Positions 1 to 11,100 of a stretch of DNA of 64,000 nt are shown in pieces. The stretch comes from Serinus canaria. Taxonomy: Eukaryota > Chordata > Aves > Passeriformes > Fringillidae. How positions within the stretch are numbered: the first letter of the stretch is position 1; every line of letters starts with the position of its first letter. The stretch spans positions 26,684,093-26,748,092 of the forward strand of contig NC_066319.1 in assembly GCF_022539315.1 (NCBI RefSeq), in the 5' to 3' direction. Below the pieces are notes generated by a model that did not search any database, was not told where the DNA came from, and was given only the letters and a program-made list of their open reading frames with translations. A program made the translations under genes and the position numbers.

Positions 1-1239
1 CAAAAATTACTTTGGAAGGAGAAATTTTGTTGATAGAGGTCCTCCTTCAACAGGCCTTCAGCACTAGCACTATTTCAGCAAGACCCTCTTGAGAGATCAA
101 CTCATTTGGAAAGAAGTTGTTTCTTTCTACCTGAATGGTGAGGGGCAAAAAAAGGCACTAGCCAAAAATGAATATGGATTTAAAAAAAAAAAATTTGGGC
201 AGTCATGGAAAAGCTATCCTAGATTTGGCTTTGGGTGTTTTTTTTGGAGGGCATTGTTAGTTTGATAGGATTCTGAGTTAATCACCATCATAAGGTGACA
301 GCTTTTTACAGTCAGTTTAAATCTACAAGCTAGGTTTTATGTCTCCCAACTCTGCTTCCTCCCTAAGAACAAGATGATGTCAGCATCTGTTGACATCACT
401 ACTAAAGAGTTCCACATGTAATTAATCCCTAACTTAATGGCTGTATTTAGACACACTGTAACCTATCCAACAGAATCTTAATACCCTGAGTGTCAAACAG
501 CAATCCAAGACATTACAGGAACAGACAGGTACATCCCAAATACAAAACAATGCTAGTACTGCCCTTCTTCTTGGATGACAAGAAAAAGTACTCTTCATTT
601 TTCCATTCAGCACGTAGTTCTTTTTGGAAATAAACAGACTGTCACCAGAAGACCTGTCACAATGCTAAGTATACGAGCCTCATTTCAAGTACCTTCAAAT
701 TTCTAGTAGGTTTCTCCAGCTTCATGTAAACGGTAAACATTTCTGAAGTGTATATGGCTGTAAATATGAGAATTCTGGGGTAAGGTAGCTTAGGACCCAA
801 AGTCAGAGTCATCATTATTTGAATATCTACGTTTATCATCCGTCATTGCCAAGGTGTGATCCTCTCTGTCACTGCTGAGGGTGCAGGCTGCCTGTTAACA
901 TTCTGTGAGGTATAAATATTGCAAGCAAGGAAGTACCTACTACTCTCTTCAGGTAGTTGTTTCTTCATATCTTGACCACTTTGAGCTGTCAAATTTGTAC
1001 CATAGTGCGGCTTGTTTGTTGTTTCACATCTCCTCTGTTTACCTAGTTAAATTAACTTAGACTGCTCCAAATAAATCTCTTTCTTTTTAGATTTATACTT
1101 GTAACTAAGTAGTCATTTAGTTTTCTTATTTCAAGGCTTGTCTCAGTCAATCCCTTCAATTCACCAGTCATCACCAGTTATTTTGGTGGCTCAAGTTCAG
1201 TCCTTGCAGATCTGCAACACCTTGCATGTGTTTAGGTGT
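1..1239. other. Flank downstream of ACOT gene A
   Basis: This stretch should hold the 3' UTR of gene A. I see no canonical AATAAA on the minus strand; only a weak TATAAA variant is visible at 1092-1097. No other gene or recognisable repeat is seen. Confidence 0.5.
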
Positions 1240-1815
1240 TCATCCCAAATGCAAGTGCAGAAACTCCTGAATCTTTCCCCAGGAGTGTTCCTGTGCATGG
1301 GCATGTGCTTTGCTCTCTCCACCCCCCCGAACAGGCACCCCCAAAACACGATCCATAGCTACCTGACAAAATGGAGTAGAAGGAGGATCAATTCGGTGAC
1401 CTGCTCCTGGATAACTCAGGAGTTGAAAGTTCTCTTTCCCATGCTGGCGTAGACGCCTGATTGCCAGCTCAGCATATAAGGAGCTCTTCCACATCCGATC
1501 ATCTTCCCCTACCACTAAGAGAAGGTGACCTTCTGCTTTTTCAATGGGGATCACACTAGAAGAATTAGCAGGATTCATTGGGTCATCCAGAGCTTCAAAA
1601 ATGTCAAATACACCAGAGTCAGAGACACTGACTTTCTTCATATCAAAACGCAGCCCGGGCAGAGTCGTCTCACCGTAATGGAGGTCTGCAATTGTGTTTG
1701 AACTACAGCCAGAGATTGAGACAGCAGCCACTACTTCTGGCAGGAAGGTGATCATGGAGAGTGCTAATTCTGCCCCTTTCCCAGTCCCAATCACTCCAAC
1801 TCCTGGTCCTTTCAC
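1240..1815 (-). CDS. ACOT: ACOT gene A coding exon 3
   Basis: The exon starts [14 protein letters not shown] after acceptor CTAAAG and encodes 191 residues plus stop. It holds Gly259 at the nucleophile position, the GEDD acid loop (Asp353) and YPGAGH (His387). The C-terminus HLHLG is not a peroxisomal signal. Confidence 0.9.
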   Translation of the reverse strand: MKGPGVGVIGTGKGAELALSMITFLPEVVAAVSISGCSSNTIADLHYGETTLPGLRFDMKKVSVSDSGVFDIFEALDDPMNPANSSSVIPIEKAEGHLLLVVGEDDRMWKSSLYAELAIRRLRQHGKENFQLLSYPGAGHRIDPPSTPFCQVAMDRVLGVPVRGGGESKAHAHAQEHSWGKIQEFLHLHLG

Positions 1816-4800
1816 CTTTAGATAAGATAGGGGGTAGAGAAGAAGAGGAAGAAAGGAAGAGGAAGAAAGGAATAAAGGAAGCATACATTATAATGGGATT
1901 AGCCATTAATTGACTTTGGAGTTGTTTTATTAAAAAAAAAGGTTAGGTTAATTATTGATGTAACCTGTTGGAAAGTGACAGTCTGGACCCGTGCTCCTCC
2001 TCCTGTTTATGGTCTTATTTTTCAGGGACACCAAGAGAAATCAAACCCCACAAAAAATACCAACAGGCACAAGGCATACCATCACTCAGTCCTTACCTGG
2101 TCCCTACTGCATATGTTAATGCAAATTTTTCTCATTTTCCTAAGACAGGTAACAGGAAATTCAAGTCTCAGGAAAATACAGTAACTTCACAAATTACATT
2201 TGAAGGATTAGATAAGTAGCATTTGTCTTGTCTTTTTCTAGCCTGGAAAGTAAAACTGAAAGCAACATCCCACATCATCAAATTCATTCTATCAGCTACT
2301 ATGAGCAGTGTCATATCATCCTCTCTTAAAACTAATTACTTTCATGTAAGAAAAAAACCCAAACAAGCCCAACATTTTTATCACCACTGGTCCTGTTTGA
2401 AGGATACTCCAGCGTTCACTATCTTACTGACCAGCAATCTTCTAGCTCCAGCATGAATTTAACAGATACTTTGTGCAGGAAGAAATTCACTCTCCCCAAT
2501 CATATGTGTAAGCCACTATTGTGCCTAAGTTTGCCCAGCAGAAACTGATACTCAAATATAAAAAAAAAAAATCACCACCACCAGCACTTAGGCATAACTG
2601 CTAAATCCTCCCTAGTCCCAAGAGATTTCTTATCGCACTCACCTTTGGGTGACGCTGTAGGAACCTTGCTGCCTCCTCAAAATACTCAAGTTTTAATTCT
2701 TTCAAGACCATAGGAAGATCTTCAAAGTCAAAATATGGCAGAGAAAGAGCAGCAAAACCATGGGTAGCCAGGAGACTGGATCTCAATTCAATCAAGCCTC
2801 CTTCATCACCATACATGTCAATCACTCCTGGAAAGGGACCATCCCCTATATTACAGAGAGGAATTACAGAGGAAAAATTATCAAACAGGACACAAAAAAC
2901 TATCTGGTGAATAGTGAACCACAAAATACAGAATGCTTAATACATTTGCTATTAATAGTCATATAAGACATTAGCTATTAATAGTCATTATTTTTCCATT
3001 TGCACAGCAGATTTAAGAGAACCAGTGCTGTATCCCGCTCCAGCTATTTCAGACTAAGAATAGGTCCAAGTTCTTACATTCTGTAAAAATATATGAAGTT
3101 ACAGGTTTTACTTTTTAAAACAAAACAAAACAAAAAAATCAACCAACAAAAACCCCAAAACAAACAAACATACAAAAACACAACAAAAATAACAACAGTT
3201 CTAAATGTACTTTTCCATGGTCTTAACCTCCTGCCCTCAGACCAATCATACACCAAGTCAGCTATTTTCCCACAGTCACTTTTTAATTAGCAAAGTGCAA
3301 GCTCATGAGTAATGAGACAAGAGCACTGAGCCCTTCAAGTAAATTCTACAAAACTTATGTAAACTCTGAAATAAACTGCATTGAGCAAAGCCCAACAAAG
3401 ATAATCCATTGTTAAAATCAACTGGACTTACTAGCTCTGTCTCAAGCTCAGCACTGTAAGCCTAGGCAGGAGAACTGCTCCTGACAGAAGGGAGGCCGAA
3501 CTGAGAGCTGTGTGGGTGCAGCTGTATGTGCAGGGTGATGTCCAGATAAACGTGCACATACATGTGGACGATCTGTCCCACCAAACTACAGAAATAATCA
3601 GAACCACAATTTTAAACAGCCGTGCTTTTGCAGCCAAGCTCATGTTTTAAAATGTTTGTATGCCAAGCCAGGAGATCTTAGGTTAAAAAGCTAAAGATGC
3701 TACTAAATGGAGCTTTAAAGATCCTAAGCAAGCTAATTTTTTTCTTTTTTTTTTTTTTCCCCTGGCCACCAGATGTCACATCTTATGTGCCCTGATCCAG
3801 CTCACTACAACCATCTCAGCACAAAGAGGACACACTTGTTGCAAGAGTGTGTTAACTCTCTGACACTTCTTGTACGTGCTAAAGAAAAGGTCTCTGGCAT
3901 TTCAACACACTTGAGAAAATGAAGTTTTCTTCCTTTTCCTTTAGCATGTCCTTCCACATGCTAAATGGTGGAAACCTCCCATATTAAAGAACTAAGAAGT
4001 CAAAAGGGGACTGAAGCATGCTTTTGGGTTCTTACTCGTTCAGTTCTGATTTTTTTTCATTCAAGTTCAATATTCTACTTGAGAGAAAATAGGGATAAAA
4101 AATTGGGATAAATTTACATTATAATGCTATGATCAGCAGTAACCTTTAGTTAGCAGCAGCCAGCCTATATGGCAAGAAAATACGTATTTAATCATCACTC
4201 CTACCTGGAAAGCTTTCTAGCAAGAGCATGTAATCAGAACATAGTCATAGATGAATGTGTTTCTCTCTCATGAAGACACCCTTTAACTTGCACCAAGATC
4301 CTGGTCTGCTTCTCTGAGTGCCTACACATGCCCAAGTATATGGGTCCTGCAGAGCTCACTAAAAAGCAGGATAAAATGGGCTAGACAACTTTACCAACAT
4401 TTAAAAACAAACAAACCTCCACGTCTGTAACTCTTATTCCTGAACTGAGAAATCGCTTTCATATTAAAATTACATCATAAGCCCATTTGTCCTCTCACTT
4501 TTAATAAGAATGATTCGCATTTAAGATTCCTGTCTTAAAAATATTAACTTTTTTTTTGTCCCTGGAGCAAAGGAGGGTATGGTCATAATGCTGTAACTGG
4601 ATCCTCCATCATGAGGGATGGCAATATCATTTAAGCAATGATTCCAGACTTTTCAACACTATTACAATGCCAGAGTTTTTAAAGGGGAAAATGCAGTTTC
4701 CTCTTGCAGATATCTGGATTCCCACTGAGCTCAGCAGAAATCAAACTCATCCTCTAAGGCAGGATAGATCAAAACAATGTCTCAGAGATGGAAAATCCAG

Positions 4801-6349
4801 CATGCTGACTAAACATCTGAAATTCAAAGTTCAATCTCTGTTGTTTTTTTCCTCAGCGGACTTTGGATCTATATCTAAATGGATAAAAAAAAATCATTGG
4901 TTTGGAGTGAAAATACTTAAATACTTAATAACTGTAGTAATACTTACAGGACTTTCTGAAACAAGTAGTTTTAAATTAGAGGTAATGTGGAGGGCAGTTC
5001 CAGTACCCACAACAGTCGGGGAACTGCAAGAAGTTTAACTCATGTTTACTCAGAAGTTCAGCTCAAGTGTACAAACACAATCACTGGTGTAACGTTTTGT
5101 TTTCCAACACCACTCACAGACCATCAGAATATTACACTTCATAAAGCACAGCCATCTCATAAGCAGAACGGGCACAACTTGCTCTAAAATCATTTTGGTT
5201 TTATACCACAAATGTAACCCAACTACTAACTGTAGTAACTCTGTAGGAACAGAGGTGAGATACATATATCTTTTAGAATTTCATCTGCTGCTCTGCTTCC
5301 TGGCTTGTTTTCTTCCCTTTTTTTCAAAGGGAAGAAAACAAGCTTTTACCTTTTTAATTCAGTCCTACTTAGGGTAAAATCCTTGGGACATTCAGCACAG
5401 GCTGAATAAAGTGCATTAGCTTTTCTGGATGTTAGATTCTGGTACTCCAGAGCAAATATCAAACCTACTGAAAAACCACAGGCCGAGCACAGCAACGAAG
5501 TAAATTCTACAACCCCTGTTCTCCTTTCGCTCCTGTCCCGCAAGAGCCGCCTCGCGGTGCTCGCTGCCGCCGAGAAGGACCAGGCGGGGCGGCCACGCGA
5601 GAGCCGGGCCCTGTCGCGACAAGCACTTGGGATATTCTCTTAAGAGTTCAGGACCACCTGTCTGCAGGGCAGCGTTCGGCTGTTAAGGAATGCGGACTCC
5701 CGGGTGACAGCCTCTGCAAGGGTTTATTTTGCGAGATTTTCCTTGCTCTGGTCCGAGAAGGCGGGGGGTCCCGCCAGCCTCGGGCCGAAGGTCTCGGGCC
5801 GGGGCACTCACCCGGCGGCAGGAAAAGAGAGCCCCTTACGACTCCTTCCTTCAGCCGGATCCTCCGCACGCCGGGGGCCGTGAACAACCTCTGCACCTCG
5901 ACCTTGGCCATCACGGGCCCGGGTATGGAGCCGGGCGGGCTGTGACCCTGGTGGACCAACACCTCCACCTTCATCGGGGCGCTGGTGTTGCGGGGAACGA
6001 GCCGCTGGTACGGCCTCTCCATGCCGGCGGGGGCCAGGCTCCAAAAGAGCCCCATGGGCTCCACGCCGGTGTAGTCCCCGCCGTGGGAGGCGTCCGTACC
6101 CAGGTGCAGCTCCCCGCGACCGTCCGCCCGGTAGTGCGCGCACGACTGGAAGAGGCAGCCGCGCTCGTCGGCCGCCACCGCCCGCAGGGTCACCGGCTGC
6201 CCCGGGCTCAGCCCCGCTACCCGCGTCTCTACCCGCTCGTCCGCCGGCCCGGCGGTGGGGGACACGGCCAGGCTGGCAGCCCGTCGGGCGGGCGGGGTGT
6301 GCAGCAGGGCCCGCGCCGGGGCGGCGGCGGCGGCCAGCGCTCTCCACAT
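1240..6349 (-). CDS. ACOT: ACOT gene A: mitochondrial-type acyl-CoA thioesterase paralogue with Ser-to-Gly nucleophile change
   Basis: Three coding exons join as 6349-5812, 2845-2643 and 1815-1240, giving 438 residues, close to the family's usual 420-480. Residues 1 to about 40 are rich in Ala and Arg with no acidic residues, like a mitochondrial presequence. The N-terminal thioesterase/BAAT domain follows, then the alpha/beta-hydrolase (BAAT_C) domain from about residue 200. In the family the triad is Ser-Asp-His. Here the nucleophile elbow reads GTGKG, so residue 259 is Gly where B and C have Ser. Asp353 and His387 are in place at the spacing I recall for human ACOT2 (94 and 34 residues). 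The start has a strong GCCGCC context. There is no C-terminal SKL. Frame, splice sites and phases are intact, so this is not an obvious pseudogene. I infer loss or change of thioesterase activity. Family assignment is very secure; one-to-one orthology is not. Confidence 0.9.
2643..2845 (-). CDS. ACOT: ACOT gene A coding exon 2
   Basis: This 203-bp exon has an acceptor ending ATATAG and a donor AAG|GTGAGT. It encodes [12 protein letters not shown] through [16 protein letters not shown], the standard ACOT segment leading to the nucleophile strand. Its length equals exon 2 of genes B and C. Confidence 0.9.
2846..5811 (-). other. Intron 1 of ACOT gene A
   Basis: This 3-kb intron is AT-rich, with an A-rich run of CAAAA units at about 3117-3190 and a perfect short hairpin at 5303-5343. 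I see no coding exon. GC content rises from about 5500 toward exon 1. Confidence 0.75.
5303..5343. repeat. Perfect hairpin, 18-bp arms and 5-bp loop
   Basis: The arm gcttgttttcttcccttt at 5303-5320 is exactly reverse-complementary to 5326-5343. It lies in intron 1 of gene A. Confidence 0.85.
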
Positions 6350-6540
6350 GGCGGCGGCAGTGGCGGGCGGGTGCGCGGTATGGCCGCGCCGCCCGCAATA
6401 TCGGTACTGCGGCCGCCGCCCCTTCCAGGCGTCCCCAATGGAGAGCAGAGCCCCTCCACGCCCCCCAGCCCCGCAAGGCCGCCAGCCTCGGGTCGCTCCC
6501 GCCTCCCCCAAACCATCCAACTGACTGGAGCAGCGAGCCG
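5500..6540. promoter_or_regulatory. CpG island over exon 1 and promoter of ACOT gene A
   Basis: This is a dense run of CpG and GC-rich sequence spanning coding exon 1 and about 180 bp upstream of the start codon. No TATA box is evident, which fits a CpG-island promoter firing on the minus strand. Confidence 0.65.
5812..6349 (-). CDS. ACOT: ACOT gene A coding exon 1
   Basis: The exon encodes residues 1-179 plus the first base of codon 180 and ends CCG-CCG-G before GTGAGT (phase 1). It begins [14 protein letters not shown] and contains the family hallmark [11 protein letters not shown]. An in-frame upstream extension with a Met at 6520 exists. I chose 6349 because it starts the same MW-type presequence as genes B and C and sits in a strong Kozak context. 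Confidence 0.88.
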
Positions 6541-7504
6541 TGGGCAGCGGTTAAAGTTTCACTTTAATCCATTACAAGTACGGTGGATACAAAACGCACA
6601 AACGGGCCTGACGCACAGGCAACAGCAGAGGCCGCCTCAGGCCCCTTCCAGGCCGCCTCACGGAGCCGCCGCCGGGCTGTTCTCAGCAGCCCTTAGGAGC
6701 AGGCAGCTGAGACGGTATTTGGGGAATGTACAGGCAAGGAGCTCCGACAGTGCTGCAGATCTCCACAGCGATACCCAGCCGTGCTGACGAGACGCCCGGG
6801 AGCGACTCCAGAATGACAACTAACAGGACCTGTTCTGTTGTTTCTTCATGCTTACGAACTTTCACAGACTGTTTAAAGTCTCATTTCTACTGCATGCTCT
6901 CAAAACATCACATCAAGCTATGGGCTGGTTTGTTGCCTATAAATGTGAAGTGTTACCTGAGGGTGCTGGCACAGTAGTACTGCTTTTGATAAGTGAAATA
7001 TTAGATATTTTTAAGGCAGATGCATTTTAGTGGTTTGAGAGAAGGGCAAGGAACAACAAAGGAGGGAGAAGTACACAGGGAGAACAGAAAGATTACTGAA
7101 GGCAGATTACTGCCTCCAGAAAAACTGGAATACTGGAACTAGAACACAAAGCTGGGCATACATCTCCTCTGAGAAGGCCAAGGCATGTTTTCATCCCGGT
7201 TCTCAGCTTGGATGAGAACCTACCACTTCAATTCACACTCAAAGCACACAGCCTTACCACCATTTGTTTTCCACAGCTTATAACCCTGTACTACATAAAA
7301 CAGGAGGCCAAGGCCTCTAACCAAGATTAGAGGAAGGTGTAAAAAGGAAGCTGGTTTCTTGCTTTCACCAACCATCATCCTCCAAGAAACCTAATAGCTT
7401 ATTCTCTGATGTTCCTTGTTCTTATTCTGAGCCATTTAACAAAACAATTTAACAAAACATTTAACAAAACCAGCATCTTCATGTGTAAAGTAACCTAATT
7501 CATA
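6541..7504. other. Spacer between ACOT genes A and B
   Basis: The spacer should contain the 3' UTR of gene B. A minus-strand ATTAAA at 6563-6568, about 940 nt after gene B's stop, is a candidate poly(A) signal and lies close to gene A's promoter. Nothing else coding is seen. Confidence 0.45.
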
Positions 7505-8110
7505 TCAGAGCTTACTGCATGTTCCAGATGGCTTGCCTGTGAGGTGTTTATGAAAGAAAGCTTGGATTTGCTGCCAAGCATCTATCTGTGCCTCACAGTG
7601 TGCCTTGGGCTCTCCTCCCCACATCACAGGCTTGCCAAATAGCAGGTGCATTGAGGCTGCACACATTGGGAAAAAGGGAGGTTCAATGTAGTGTCCTGCT
7701 CCAGGATAACAGACTATCTCAGGCTTTTCCTTCCCATGAGCTTGCAAACGCTTGCTCCCCTCAACTGCAAAGAATTCACTTTTCCAGTTGTGATCATCCT
7801 GTCCAACAATGAACAAGAAGCAACACTCAGCCTTCTCCAAAGGGATAAAGCTTTGCTGGTCAGGCCCTTCTAGCGGGCTGTTCAATACATCAATAATATC
7901 AGCAATGCCAGACTTTCCGACCTTGATGCGTTTTGGATTGATACCAAGGGGTGGAATGGTGATGTCCTTGTAGCGGAGCACCGCACCCACATTTGCCACT
8001 GAGCCATTGATAAGGGCAGTGGCTGTGATGCCCTTTAGGAAGGAGGCCATGGAGACGCACAGGTCACCCCCCTTCGAGTGTCCAAGCAAACCAATTCCTG
8101 GACCTTTAAC
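7505..8110 (-). CDS. ACOT: ACOT gene B coding exon 3
   Basis: The exon starts [15 protein letters not shown] after acceptor CACCTCCAG and encodes 201 residues plus TGA. It carries all three catalytic residues (Ser273, Asp367, His401) and the terminal Ser-Lys-Leu. Confidence 0.93.
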   Translation of the reverse strand, partial: VKGPGIGLLGHSKGGDLCVSMASFLKGITATALINGSVANVGAVLRYKDITIPPLGINPKRIKVGKSGIADIIDVLNSPLEGPDQQSFIPLEKAECCFLFIVGQDDHNWKSEFFAVEGSKRLQAHGKEKPEIVCYPGAGHYIEPPFFPMCAASMHLLFGKPVMWGGEPKAHCEAQIDAWQQIQAFFHKHLTGKPSGTCSKL

Positions 8111-11100
8111 CTGGAGGTGAGAGAAGAGAAACAACAAGCAATGAACCATGGTATGCCACTTGTTTAATACACTGCCACGTTTACAGCTGTATCTGTCCCA
8201 AATTTGGACACCACCCTGTGTAGAGGGCCCATGTCTGAAGGATCCTAGGCACTGTTTTGTGCTTGATTTATGATCCTAAGCCCTACTAAGACTGCAGCAT
8301 CATCCTAAGAAAGCTACGAGGTTCAGTGCTGAAGCAGAGAATACAGCTGTGCTTGCAAATGAGCAGTCCCAGATTCACTTTTTTCATAATGCAGTTAAGA
8401 GAAGAAGAGGGAAAGTGCAGGAGAGGCCTCCTCAAAGCCAGCAATGCCTATGATATTGTCATCACTTATGTTAATGTATTTTTTATATTCAAGGTTCCCC
8501 TGTTAAGAAGCAGACGTGGGGTAGCAGGCTCCACATGAGCTGCTCTCCTGCTTCTCTAGAACGTTTGATATCTAACTCACAGGAAGCAGTCTGAGGTAGT
8601 TTACTCATTAAAATTTATCTTAAAAATACTACCTATTAAAACCATTTTTCTAAGAGAATTGTACAGTTCCCTGGAGTCAATCTAAACTAGGTTACCTTCA
8701 TTTTCTTTTACATAAGGCAAATTAACTAGAATAGGAAAGTTAAATGACCTTACTGGGTGCTGAAATCCTGTAAGGATCCTGAAAGAAGGTTAGCTAATAC
8801 CACAACTCTTCGATATCCAAAGATTCTCGGGGCAAATAGGCTTTGAGACAGCATCAGAATCTAATACCTTCTGTGTCTTATTAGTGTTGTAACAGGCTTC
8901 AAACACACTGACTTTGAAATATGGGAAGGGAGGAATTAGAAAATATGGCTGAAACTTTGCAACACATTGAAAACATGGTGAAATCAGCAGTGGAGGTGTT
9001 AACGGGAGCCAATGGTACTGTACTGCTCTCAAAGGAAAAAAAAATGCAGGGTGAAGCAAATTTCAGATTTTTTTGGGCAGAGAAGTGTCATGAGCAGTTA
9101 AAGTTAAGGTAACTAAAAAGCAGTCAAGACCTTTAAAAACTTCTCATCTTTCCGAGGTTGAGGAAGGTATTTATTTTCATTCTCCAGAGAAACCAAGTGT
9201 TGGTTTGTGCAATTCTAGCTACTTTCACTCAAAGCTACTTATAAGGAGATGCAGAATTGAGCAGGGCTCTCTTCCAAGAGGTGCTGAATTAGAAGGATCC
9301 CTAAGTGCACATCCAGCTACTAAAACCCATACTTACAAAATACCAACATTTGGAGTGATTTTAAGAGCTTATAAAATACAAGCATCAAATCTGTATTGGT
9401 GGACTTCCTTGAGTTTCCTCGGTTTCCCTGAGACCTGGATCACAGAAGGCTATCACGTGCTCCACAACTGAAAAGGACATTTAGTTCTGAAGGACATTCT
9501 GCAGAGCATAAATCTAAAATCCCCACTGCAAGTCCAGTAAGCGTCCAGGAAACTAGCACCCTAGTTATGAAACTGGGTTGAATGGAGTAGAAATTACCAG
9601 TATGTGACCAATGTGTCACTGTTTCACTTGGCCAGTTGAAAAGGAAGAGTTGGAATAATCTGCCAGACAGACATTTTAATGGGAGTTAAAGATATAAAAC
9701 AATAACAGCCAACTCAACAGCAATGCTATTTTAAGTACAGCAGCTCTGCCCCATCTGTAGTCTGACAGGACCTAACTGATGAGAGTTCACTGTAGTGAGA
9801 CTCAATGAACAAACCAACCTGGGTGTGGTGTAACATATAGTTTACAGCTTCTTCAAAATATTCCAGGTGGAATTCCTTCATCGCTTTGGGGAGATCTTCA
9901 TAGCTGTAGAAAGCCAGAGCCAGCACAGCAAAGCCATGGTTGGCCAGCAAGCATGCCCTGTATTCAGGGAGTCCTCCTCCAGCTCCATACAAGTCAATAA
10001 TTCCTGGAAAGGGGCCACTTCCTGAGAGAGACCACATAACAGGACACATTAACCCACAATTTTTAACTATATTCCAAACTCATAGGCCTTGGCATGTGTC
10101 TCTAAAAAAAAAAAAAAAAAAAGGAAAGAAAGAAAATTACAGGAGCAGAATGGTATTGAGGGTCCTAAATTACTGTGACAGTTTTAATGAAGTGGCTACA
10201 TTGCTTCAAGATTAAACAAACTAGCACAAATTAGCAAGTCTGCTAATGTTTTAGATAACATCAGGAAACAGGCAGCTGGAAGAGAAGGGATCTTTTGACA
10301 GTCACAATTGGTTCTCTGTATCATGTAAATTCACTGCAAATGTATTAAGCTCTGCTTCAAAAAACCCCAGCAGGATTCTCCTTAGTGCATTTCTCAGAAG
10401 GCTGATCCAAAAAAATCTCATCTTTTGATGGTTCCAGCTTCTCAGTTTTAGTGTAAATGACCTCAGTCATTTTTTCTGGGATTAAGAGAAGAAAGTATTT
10501 GAAACCAGCCTTGCTTACCTGGTAAGGGAAGCATTACATTGGGTTCATCATGGGACAGGGACTGAAGTCCAGAGCTGAGAGGGATTGCTGCAAAGTACTA
10601 CCCAAGTATGGAAAGGAGGAGGCCAAGAGGGACACTTCCATTCCAGCTCAGGAAGGAGTGTGAGGCTTCCCTCAGGGGTCTGCAGACTAACATCAAACAT
10701 GTGTAACAAGCAAGAACTAGAAATTTACCTCCAGCCTCAAGGAGTCAGATGAAGTCAGAGCAGTCAGAGCCTAAGGCACTGGCTGGCACAATACATATGC
10801 TATCTGGAAAGAAAAGGGAGAGGGGAAGGCATGTGCTATATAGAGGAGGCGCCTTGGGGTTCCAGAGATATGCTTGGTGAAAACCTCTGTATCGCGGGGG
10901 CAGGAAAGGTGGGATGCTGTGGGGGTGTGGCTACTACAGAACCAAGGGAATGCAAGAGATGAGGTTTCCTACAGAAAACTAGCAGAAACCAGGAGAGCTG
11001 ATGGAAGGATAACAGAGCATTTGTCAGGCAATCTGAAAAACTCACAGGCCCTTTTCATTATTTTCTGACAAAAATACTGCCAGAGCAAGTCTCTCCAATG

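Noticed and set aside
3764..3779. Second CTCF-like motif in intron 1 of gene A (minus strand)
   Set aside because: It breaks the conserved GGC core, so it is much weaker than the site at 25631.
5729..6787. Long plus-strand open frame of 352 residues opposite exon 1 of ACOT gene A
   Set aside because: It is antisense to a conserved exon, rich in Pro, Gly and Arg from CpG-rich sequence, and has no domain. It is a shadow frame.
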